Shown here piece after piece: positions 17,340 through 24,688 of a stretch of DNA of 53,542 nucleotides (position 1 is its first letter; every line of letters starts with the position of its first letter). The notes beneath the pieces are model-generated. The model was not told the DNA's origin, ran no database searches, and saw only the letters and a list, made by a program, of their open reading frames with translations. The stretch covers positions 1 through 53,542 of the forward strand of contig JBHORE010000188.1 in assembly GCA_042408415.1 (NCBI GenBank), read 5' to 3'. This stretch comes from Thermobaculum sp042408415. Lineage in GTDB: Bacteria; Chloroflexota; Chloroflexia; Thermobaculales; Thermobaculaceae. The position numbers were made by a program, and so were the translations under genes.

Positions 17340-18179
17340 ATGCTTAGAACTTTGCAAAGCAAGCACCTTAGGTTGCTGCCCAACTATGTTATACTTACCC
17401 TGCTTCTGGTTTTTGCACTTGGCCCCCTAGTGGTACTTGTGTTCAACTCCCTGAAATCTGCTGCGGAGATCGGCCGAGACCCGCTTGGCCCCCCTACTCA
17501 AGCCCTCTGGAGCAACTACCTGCGTGCCTGGGAGATAGGTAGGTTCAGTGTTACTACTCGTAACAGCTTAATCTTGGTAGCTGGTACTGTTGTGGGAGTT
17601 CTGATCCTGGGGGGTATGGCCGCTTACAGTTTGGCTCGGTTACACCTTAAGGGTGGAGGGATAGTGATGCTTTACCTGCTTGTTGCAACTACCTTGCCGA
17701 TTCAGCTGTTTTTGGTGCCCTTGTTCTTCTTATGGAGACATTTGGGACTGGTGGACAACCTATTCGGGCTCATCATCATCTATATAGCTCTTAACTCACC
17801 GTTTGCTATTTTCCTTCTGCGATCCTATATGCTGCATATTCCATCGGACTTTGAGGATGCGGCTAGAGTAGATGGGGCTGGGGAATGGCAGGTATTTACT
17901 AGGGTAATAGTACCCCTATCTTGGCCAGGTTTTCTGACAGTGGGGCTGGTGGTAGCATTGTCCGTCTGGAATGAGTTCCTCCTAGCACTCACCTTTCTCA
18001 CTGACGAAGACCACTTCACGGTCGTTACCAGCTATTACAACTTTACCACCCAGTTCAGTCGGGATTGGAGCCTGACTAGCGCTGCGGCTGTAATGATGAT
18101 CTTCCCTATAGTAGTGACATTTCTGCTGCTGCAGCGGAGGTTTGTGGAGGGGCTAACATCTGGAGGGTTGAAGATGTAG
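17340..18179 (+). CDS. ABC sugar importer permease, MalG-like
   Basis: A 279-residue partner permease with six predicted helices. The EAA loop DFEDAARVDGAGEWQVFTRVIVP lies near residues 172-194 and the C-terminal signature EGLTSGGLKM is typical. ATG 17340 is preferred over the in-frame TTG at 17301 because AAAGGAG lies just before it and the longer start would overlap the upstream permease. The next gene's ribosome site follows within 60 bases. Confidence 0.9.
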   Translation: MLRTLQSKHLRLLPNYVILTLLLVFALGPLVVLVFNSLKSAAEIGRDPLGPPTQALWSNYLRAWEIGRFSVTTRNSLILVAGTVVGVLILGGMAAYSLARLHLKGGGIVMLYLLVATTLPIQLFLVPLFFLWRHLGLVDNLFGLIIIYIALNSPFAIFLLRSYMLHIPSDFEDAARVDGAGEWQVFTRVIVPLSWPGFLTVGLVVALSVWNEFLLALTFLTDEDHFTVVTSYYNFTTQFSRDWSLTSAAAVMMIFPIVVTFLLLQRRFVEGLTSGGLKM

Positions 18180-18236
18180 GTGTCGTTTGGATTGTCCGTT
18201 CAGTTCAACATGTGCTGTAGAAAGGAGGCTCTAGTA

Positions 18237-20357
18237 ATGGTGATACCCGAGGATTACCTGGAGCGTGTTTATGCTGGCGTGTTAGGGAAGATCATAGGAG
18301 TGTATCTTGGCAGACCTTTCGAAGGTTGGACTTATGATCGTATTATGAGGGAGCTGGGGGAAGTCCTCTACTATGTGCATGAGCGACTTGGTAAACCGCT
18401 AGTGGTTACAGATGATGACCTATCTGGCACTTTCACCTTCGTACGTGCACTGGAAGACTATGGTGCTGACTTCACACCTGAAGATGTTGGCAAGACTTGG
18501 CTCAACTACATCGTTGAGCATCGTACGACTCTATGGTGGGGGGGTATGGGTAACTCCACCGAACATACGGCCTTTATACGCTTAGCCTCGGGTATACCGG
18601 CACCGAGCAGTGGGAGTATAGAGACCAATGGCAGGGTGGTGGCCGAGCAGATAGGAGCACAAATCTTTGTGGACGGCTGGGGCTTAGTCTGTCCTGGTGA
18701 TCCTGAGAAGGCTGCGTCGCTGGCTCGTAGGGCGGCTAGTGTAAGCCACGATGGGGAGGCGCTGCACGCCGCTGCGGCGATCGCGGCTATCGAGGCCCAA
18801 GCTTTCGTCGAACATGATCTTCAGATGCTATTGGAAGTAGCATCGCGCTTTATTCCTCCGGACTCCACCGTGGCTAGAGTACATTGGGAATTGCGTGAGT
18901 GCCGGGAGCGCGAGCCGGATTGGCGCCGAGCTAGAGAGCTGGTCGCCTCTAGGTACGGTTACGATCGCTTCCCAGGCAACTGCCATGTGGTGCCCAACCA
19001 CGCTCTGGTGATCCTAGCGCTGCTCTATGGTGAGGATGACTTTCAAAGATCCCTCATGATAGCGAATACTTCTGGCTGGGACACGGACTGCAACTCGGGC
19101 AACGTTGGCTGCATCCTCGGGATTAAGAACGGCCTAGCAGGAATAGATGCCGGACCGGACTGGCGTGGACCGGTCGCCGATCGTCTCTTCGTGGTAAGTG
19201 CCGCGGGAGGCGAGGTTATCACGGATGCCGTACGTGAAGCCTGCAGGCTGGCCAATCTGGGAAGAAAGCTAGCTGGATTGCCGCATTCGGAACCCAAGCG
19301 GGGAGCTAGATTTCACTTTGATCTACCTGGCGCCGTGCAGGGCTTTCGATCTGATGATTCCGAGGACTCGCGAGGAGTAGCTAGTCTCGAAAACGTTATT
19401 GGGCACAGTGCCCTTGGTCGTAGGAGCCTCTCCATCAGATTTGACCACTTGGCACCTGGCAGAGCTGCTCGTGTGTTTTCTCCTACTTTTATCCAACCCG
19501 AAGAAGCTGCTATGCCAGGATACAATTTGGTTGCCTGCCCGACTATCTATTCAGGACAGCTACTGCATGCTCGTCTTGAAGCTGACCCACATAATGATCA
19601 CCAAGTCTTTATTCGTCCACTGGTGAGCTGCTATGGGGCGAATGACACTCTTCGCAGGTTATATGGTGATCCTATCTGCCTAGGGCCTGGAGAGGTGGGT
19701 GAGATTGCATGGCGTGTTCCTTCCACAGATGGTCAACCCATAGCGCAGGTTGGTTTGGAGGTGAGAGCAGATTTCCCATGTCAAGGTGCGGTGTATCTCG
19801 ACTACATGACCTGGGATGGAGAACCGGATTTTCTCTTGCGTCTGCCTGCTAGTGAGGGAACAATGTGGAGGCGAGCTTGGGTTGATGGTGCTGAGCAGTT
19901 TGGCCGCTGGTGGGATCACCCGTTTCGGATCAGTCAATCCAGGGGAGTGGGGTTGGTCATCCAAGGTACGGGGGGATGGCGAAACTACAAGGTACAGGCT
20001 CAGGTTATGGTGCATATGGCTAAAGCTGCAGGGATAGCTGCCCGCGTAGGAGGCATGAGGCGATACTACGCACTGCTACTGTGTGATGATGGCTGGGCTC
20101 GACTGGTGAAGTGTGTAGATCAATGCAAGACGCTCAGTGAGGCATCAGTACGGTTTAGGACATATGAGCTGCATGAGCTGGCGCTGGAGGTGGATGGGAG
20201 CGAACTGCGAGGTTGGGTGGACGGGAATCTCGTGGTGGAGGCAACGGATGACCATCCGCTTCCAGGAGGTGCTATGGGCTTGCTATGCCAGGAAGGCACG
20301 GTTTCGGCTCAATGGATCAGGGTAACTCCCCTGCAAGAGATTGCAGGGCAGGAATAA
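18237..20357 (+). CDS. ADP-ribosylglycohydrolase-family protein with a C-terminal lectin-like domain
   Basis: A 706-residue protein. Residues about 5-350 follow the DraG/ADP-ribosylglycohydrolase fold, with two metal sites: D59-D61 in VTDDDLSGTF and D282/D284 in SGWDTDCNSGNVG. After a beta-sandwich middle, the last about 130 residues (from GGWRNYKVQAQVMV) resemble the concanavalin-like domain of DUF1080/LamG proteins. It has no signal peptide; ATG 18237 has AAAGGAGG nine bases upstream. It is the last gene of a sugar-import operon, which suggests that it cleaves an N- or O-glycosidic bond in an imported ribosyl- or glycosyl-compound and does not act on modified proteins. That role is inference. 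Confidence 0.8.
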   Translation: MVIPEDYLERVYAGVLGKIIGVYLGRPFEGWTYDRIMRELGEVLYYVHERLGKPLVVTDDDLSGTFTFVRALEDYGADFTPEDVGKTWLNYIVEHRTTLWWGGMGNSTEHTAFIRLASGIPAPSSGSIETNGRVVAEQIGAQIFVDGWGLVCPGDPEKAASLARRAASVSHDGEALHAAAAIAAIEAQAFVEHDLQMLLEVASRFIPPDSTVARVHWELRECREREPDWRRARELVASRYGYDRFPGNCHVVPNHALVILALLYGEDDFQRSLMIANTSGWDTDCNSGNVGCILGIKNGLAGIDAGPDWRGPVADRLFVVSAAGGEVITDAVREACRLANLGRKLAGLPHSEPKRGARFHFDLPGAVQGFRSDDSEDSRGVASLENVIGHSALGRRSLSIRFDHLAPGRAARVFSPTFIQPEEAAMPGYNLVACPTIYSGQLLHARLEADPHNDHQVFIRPLVSCYGANDTLRRLYGDPICLGPGEVGEIAWRVPSTDGQPIAQVGLEVRADFPCQGAVYLDYMTWDGEPDFLLRLPASEGTMWRRAWVDGAEQFGRWWDHPFRISQSRGVGLVIQGTGGWRNYKVQAQVMVHMAKAAGIAARVGGMRRYYALLLCDDGWARLVKCVDQCKTLSEASVRFRTYELHELALEVDGSELRGWVDGNLVVEATDDHPLPGGAMGLLCQEGTVSAQWIRVTPLQEIAGQE

Positions 20358-20948
20358 TTTAAGTCTATTAGCCTCTGATCTCATTCCGTTAGATTAAATC
20401 TCTAGGGGAGATGCTGTAAGGCTCTAGCCTCTATGATAGGATGCAATTAGCAGGGGGCCATATTACTGTTTCTACATGATCCACTCAGGAGATACGGGTA
20501 GTGGATGGGAGTTATCGTACGCTGCTGGTTTGTATGCTATAGGATTTGCTGTTATTTATAACCTATAACTATTTTGATCTAGGGGCCGTTCTAAGGTACG
20601 GGGCAATGCGCCAGTTGTGAGAAGATACCCCTATTAGGGGAACACAGAAAAGAAAGAATAGTGACTGCACCCAGTCCTAGGTCCAAGGTTTAGGGAACTT
20701 GATCAGCTGGCGTATTGCTCTAGATCTTGGGCAAGGTTATTCCTCAGGCATATCCCCAGTCAAATATCACTAGATTCTCTGGAAAGGAGCATGTGCTAGC
20801 ACCTTTACTCACAGTGACCTCACTTGTTGGGCATTCTTTGTGTTTGTGATAAGTTGGGTTTACAAACCACATGAATTAATCGCGGCGTGGTCGTAATACG
20901 CTTGCTGTCTGGTGATGGTCGACTTACATTGTAAGGCTGCAAAAGTAG
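20358..20948. other. 591-bp gap between convergent operons, no coding signal
   Basis: I see no reading frame with a ribosome site and no tRNA-like fold. The gap holds several modest inverted repeats: ATCTC/GAGAT at 20398-20412, ATCCACT/AGTGGAT at 20479-20506, TATAGG/CCTATA at 20538-20567 (with GTTAT/ATAAC nested) and CCCC/GGGG at 20628-20640. None is followed by a clear T-run, so they are weak terminator candidates. An RNA gene or decayed sequence is possible but not shown. Confidence 0.5.
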
Positions 20949-21494
20949 TTAGTCGCCGATCACGGTAGTGCGTTGGATGTGGGGATCTGTGAAGATGTCG
21001 GTCTCGTCCCTGCTGCGTGTGGAGAACTCCGAGACTATAGCCCCCTCGGGTCCTGCCTGGAACCAGTGGAGGGTGTTGGGGGGGATGGTGTGCTGCTGCC
21101 CTGGATGCAGCTCGATCTCGTGCCACACGGTGTAGGTGTGCTCCCTGCCCTGGGGTGGCTTGGCCTTGGGGGAGGGCGTGGGCTCCCCCTCCACGTACAG
21201 GTACACCAGCCCACGCCTGCACCTGAAGGTCTCCTCCTTGCCTGGATCATCTCCCACTGGGGGGTGTCTGTGCTCGGGACAGGTCTGGTGTGGAAAGAGC
21301 ACCAGCTCCTTGGCACACACCCTCTGGGTGTTGATGTAGGTCACCAGCTGCAGTCCCGTATGCTCCAGATCCCCTAAGCCAAAGTCGGCCACCTCGATAT
21401 GAGCCCTCTCCTGGGGCGTGAGCACTATGCCCGCCTCCTCCAGCATCCTCGCTGCCCTCTCCTGCGCTTCCTTGTACTCCCTCTCCGTTAGCAT
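20949..21494 (-). CDS. D-lyxose ketol-isomerase-like cupin enzyme
   Basis: A 181-residue cytoplasmic single-cupin protein matching the D-lyxose isomerase family (EC 5.3.1.15), which interconverts D-lyxose/D-xylulose and also D-mannose/D-fructose. The metal-binding cupin motif is visible as PEHRHPP, then KEETFRCRRGLVYLYVEG, and the second cupin half as HPGQQHTIPPNTLHWFQAG. ATG 21494 follows AGGAGG by seven bases, so the ten-residue longer form is unlikely. It is the last gene of the minus-strand operon, 26 bases after the PfkB kinase. Together with the kinase and aldolase it would supply the ketose step. Confidence 0.85.
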   Translation of the reverse strand: MLTEREYKEAQERAARMLEEAGIVLTPQERAHIEVADFGLGDLEHTGLQLVTYINTQRVCAKELVLFPHQTCPEHRHPPVGDDPGKEETFRCRRGLVYLYVEGEPTPSPKAKPPQGREHTYTVWHEIELHPGQQHTIPPNTLHWFQAGPEGAIVSEFSTRSRDETDIFTDPHIQRTTVIGD

Positions 21495-21520
21495 CCTCTT
21501 TCCTCCTTGCAAGTTATTTT

Positions 21521-22660
21521 TCATCGATCTTTATCCCTAGGGCCCACCCATATACCAGGGGGATGGGCCTGGGACCAATCCGGTCCAGGCTGCTGGAGTC
21601 GTCTAGCCCATCCCGAATCCATCCGGGCCCTTAAAGTATCCCAGCTAGGTATCCCGCTTGTAGCGTCCTGTGACTCCACGCTCGAGGCTCCTACCGCACA
21701 GGCTATAGCGATGGCCTCCTTGGGGCCTATGCCTCTCAACAGCGCTGTCAGCAGTCCGGCTACTGTAGCATCACCCGCACCAGTAGTGCCCACAACCTCG
21801 GCCTGGAATGCGTTACACCAGAGCTCCCTCTCTGCCCAAACCTTAGCGTCGGGGATGCCCCGGCCGGCAGTCATCAGCCTATCGATGGATCCGGTGCGTA
21901 GGTACAGACCATTTTCACCAAGCTTGAGTGCTACCACTGCTGGCCCCATCGCGAGGAGTCTATTCCCAATGTTTACCACAAGCTCGGCATCGACCTTTTG
22001 AGTATTATGACCCAGCATGGCTAGTACTTCGACTATACTTGGAGCGAACACATCCACCCACGGTAGGATCCTAGTAAGTATCTCTTGCCAGTTGGCACGG
22101 CCAGCAGGAGAGTTTGGATCTGGGTAGGCCATGTCCAAGGATGTGGTCACTCCAGCCATCTTTGCTTTTTTCAGTAGTTGCTCGAGCTCAGCGCCTCCAT
22201 CAGAGTACATCATCCTCATGATTGGGGGATAGCCGAAGTGTAGAATACTAGCATCTACTAGTGCTTCCATGGGTACGTCCCTGCTGCTAAAAGTGTCGTT
22301 AGTGCCTGGATAGTGTAGTACCACTCTGTCGATCCCTGGGGGACTGAGGATCACGCTGTAGGAAGAATATTCACCAGCTGCGATGAGCAGGTTGCATGTT
22401 GAGCACTCGCTCAATCGCCCCAACAGCTCCTTTATCAGATTACCGATTTCGTCATCTCCTATCCTGCCTAGTAGGAGGGTGTTAACTCCGAGCTTCCCAA
22501 GTGCTATGCCTGTGTTCGGTACGCACCCCCCAGTGGAGATATCTGCTGGGCCTACGCTCTTGATAGTCCCTGGTGTGACTTCTAGTTCGGATTCCGGGGG
22601 CCATCGCAGGATAACATCTAGGCAAATATGTCCTACCACTACGACTTCCGCGCTGCTCAT
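21521..22660 (-). CDS. PfkB-family carbohydrate kinase
   Basis: A 379-residue ribokinase-fold protein that should phosphorylate a sugar or ketose with ATP. The N-terminal GHICLDVI and the glycine-rich STGGCVPNTGIALGKLG are present. The catalytic PfkB signature TTGAGDATVAGLLTALL is near residue 290, with the Asp of GAGD as base. A GYPPIMRMMYSDGG stretch near residue 145 is not typical of fructo- or ribokinases and marks a separate subgroup. Its start overlaps the stop of the oxidoreductase by four bases (ATGA), which implies translational coupling. The substrate is not defined; a ketose from the adjacent isomerase is the simplest guess. Confidence 0.85.
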   Translation of the reverse strand: MSSAEVVVVGHICLDVILRWPPESELEVTPGTIKSVGPADISTGGCVPNTGIALGKLGVNTLLLGRIGDDEIGNLIKELLGRLSECSTCNLLIAAGEYSSYSVILSPPGIDRVVLHYPGTNDTFSSRDVPMEALVDASILHFGYPPIMRMMYSDGGAELEQLLKKAKMAGVTTSLDMAYPDPNSPAGRANWQEILTRILPWVDVFAPSIVEVLAMLGHNTQKVDAELVVNIGNRLLAMGPAVVALKLGENGLYLRTGSIDRLMTAGRGIPDAKVWAERELWCNAFQAEVVGTTGAGDATVAGLLTALLRGIGPKEAIAIACAVGASSVESQDATSGIPSWDTLRARMDSGWARRLQQPGPDWSQAHPPGIWVGPRDKDR

Positions 22661-23823
22661 AACTCACCCACCTCCGTTGAGAGGGGCACTACAGAGGCAG
22701 CTTCTGATGACTCGAGAGCCGCCGTGAACAATCTATGGCTCATTCCTGCTTCCTCTGGCGTGGCGCATTTGAAGTTCCCGATCATCGCTTCGCCATGTGC
22801 TAGCTCGTCCACAAACGCTGCCCACATTTGTAGGATAGCATCCGGCAATCCAAACTCGAATATGCTTCCGGTGATGGTCCGATAGACGCTCTCGTAGCCT
22901 AAGTCCAAAGTACGCCAGGCTTGTTCACCTCCTGGCTGGTACTCCAGCACTCGCAATGTCCTAGGATGCTTTGTGCTGAAACCAACTGCTCCCCGCGTGC
23001 CCAATACTTCCAGGTACCATGTATTAGTGTCTCCAGGGGAAATACGCTTTGTCTCCAGGGTCATTGGGAAGGTTCCGTCCTCTCCTTCTACCTCCGTGAT
23101 GAGTAATGCATTATCCCAGGTGTCACAGGGCACCATCTTACCATCCTTATCAGGTCTCTCCGTAACGATCTTAGATAGAATGGCCCGTACATTCCGTGGT
23201 ATCCATCCAAACCTGGCGGGCAAATGTACTACGTGCATTCCAAGGTCACCCATACATCCATATGCACCGTTAATTGCCGCGACTCGTTTCCAATTGATTG
23301 GCTTGTTTGGGTCTAGGTCGCTGGAGTGTAGGAAGCCTGCACGGACATCGATAAGCTTTCCCAACCTCCCTTCTTGGACAGCTTGCACGATTCGCTGTGC
23401 TCCTGGGTAGAATGGGAACTCAGAAGATACCCGCACGAGCACCTCTGGATGAGCTCGTACAGCGCGCATGATGCGCTCGTACGCAGGCAAGTCCATACCA
23501 AAGGGCTTCTCACCCAAGAGATGTTTGCCCGCCTCAATAACATCTACGTACAGCTCAGCGTGCAGGTTATGGGGCACGGCACAGTACACCGCCTCAACAT
23601 CAGTCCTCTCCAGTAGTTGGTAGTGATTCGTGGTAGCTAATCGAATGGATGAAAAGTTATCAGTGTACCAGGGCAAAACAGCTGGATTGACATCGCACAC
23701 CGCCGCCAGCTCGGGCACTATATCCAGATCTAGCAGTGCTGGCCATCGGGCACATGCGATAGCAAACTCCCTACCCATGAGTCCTGCACCAATGATTCCG
23801 AAACCAATTCTACGCCGTGGCAT
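22657..23823 (-). CDS. Gfo/Idh/MocA-family NAD(P)-dependent oxidoreductase
   Basis: A 388-residue two-domain oxidoreductase. The N-terminal Rossmann fold shows GIIGAGLMG near residues 8-16, and the GEKPFGMDLPAYE motif near residue 105 contains the catalytic Lys. The C-terminal alpha/beta domain begins near residue 125 and contains GCMGDLGMHVVHLPARF, the region that usually carries the substrate-binding Asp/His. These enzymes oxidise or reduce a sugar or cyclitol hydroxyl. It overlaps the aldolase end by 14 bases and the kinase start by four, so the three are tightly coupled. A role in converting the sugar before or beside the kinase step is inference. Confidence 0.88.
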   Translation of the reverse strand: MPRRRIGFGIIGAGLMGREFAIACARWPALLDLDIVPELAAVCDVNPAVLPWYTDNFSSIRLATTNHYQLLERTDVEAVYCAVPHNLHAELYVDVIEAGKHLLGEKPFGMDLPAYERIMRAVRAHPEVLVRVSSEFPFYPGAQRIVQAVQEGRLGKLIDVRAGFLHSSDLDPNKPINWKRVAAINGAYGCMGDLGMHVVHLPARFGWIPRNVRAILSKIVTERPDKDGKMVPCDTWDNALLITEVEGEDGTFPMTLETKRISPGDTNTWYLEVLGTRGAVGFSTKHPRTLRVLEYQPGGEQAWRTLDLGYESVYRTITGSIFEFGLPDAILQMWAAFVDELAHGEAMIGNFKCATPEEAGMSHRLFTAALESSEAASVVPLSTEVGEL

Positions 23824-24658
23824 GTTCGAACTCCCGCAGCGCTAGTATTGCTTGTTCAGGGCTGGCATCATCGTGAACGATCATCATGAGGGCCCGCACC
23901 ATGGCTTTGGGATAGGTGTGCTGGATGACGTTACGTCCGTAGACTATCCCGCGTGCTCCCTGTTGCAGCAGTGTGTGGGTACGCCTGAAAATCTCCTCTT
24001 CTAGCACCTTACCGCCACCCCTTACAAGCACCGGCACGTCGCCAGCGGCTTGTACGACGTGCTTATAATCCGATGGATCCTCAGTAGGATCTGCCTTGAT
24101 AATGTTTGCACCTAGCTCCACTGCCTGCCTTACCAGTGGGACTATCTTCTCCGGATCCCCGTCCCACATGTAGCTACCGGCATTGTTGGGGCGCATTACT
24201 AGCGGCTCCACCATTAAGGTCATACCGTAACGCTCGCACTCGGGCTGCAGCCGGGCTACGTTGCGCAGGCACTCATGGTATAGTTCAGGCTGGCCGGGTA
24301 GTTGAAGAATGTTGACCACCACGCAGGTTGCATCTAGTCGTAAAGCCTGTTCTACAGGGGACTCTATCAACTGACTGAACAGGTGGCGAGGTAAAGACTT
24401 CCCGTACACATTAGCGACGTCGACGCGTAGCACGAGAGCTGGCTTGTTTCTGCTCGGGATGTCACCTAGCAGCCTAGCCTGCCCAACGGAAAGCTGAATG
24501 GCATCGGGGCCGGCCTCCACTACGGTGTGAACCGCAGTCCGCATATCCATAATACCTTCGAGTAAGGACACCTCGTTGAAAAGCCCATGATCCATCGCAA
24601 CATCGAAGCACCTGCCGTCTGGGGCGAATAGCCTGTTGAGTCTAGGTGTGTAGTTCAT
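23810..24658 (-). CDS. Class I aldolase of the DeoC/FbaB/LacD (DhnA) type
   Basis: A 282-residue TIM-barrel aldolase. Hallmarks are FDVAMDHGLFN near residue 20, a central MVEPLVMRP strand, ANIIKADPTEDPSDY with the likely Schiff-base Lys near residue 185, and a C-terminal phosphate site PVLVRGGGK followed by GARGIVYGRNVIQH. The family includes fructose-bisphosphate, tagatose-bisphosphate, sulfofructose-phosphate and LsrF-like enzymes, so the exact substrate is open. ATG 24658 is preferred over GTG 24664, which would overlap the AGGAGG ribosome site. It directly precedes the oxidoreductase-kinase-isomerase genes and would cleave the phosphorylated ketose. Confidence 0.83.
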   Translation of the reverse strand: MNYTPRLNRLFAPDGRCFDVAMDHGLFNEVSLLEGIMDMRTAVHTVVEAGPDAIQLSVGQARLLGDIPSRNKPALVLRVDVANVYGKSLPRHLFSQLIESPVEQALRLDATCVVVNILQLPGQPELYHECLRNVARLQPECERYGMTLMVEPLVMRPNNAGSYMWDGDPEKIVPLVRQAVELGANIIKADPTEDPSDYKHVVQAAGDVPVLVRGGGKVLEEEIFRRTHTLLQQGARGIVYGRNVIQHTYPKAMVRALMMIVHDDASPEQAILALREFEHATA

Positions 24659-24688
24659 GTTCACCTCCTTTCTTCTACCATTAGAAAG

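Noticed and set aside
20358..20948. tRNA or CRISPR in the long gap
   Set aside because: No TPsiC-like GGTTCRA segment with a matching acceptor stem and no regularly spaced direct repeats were seen.
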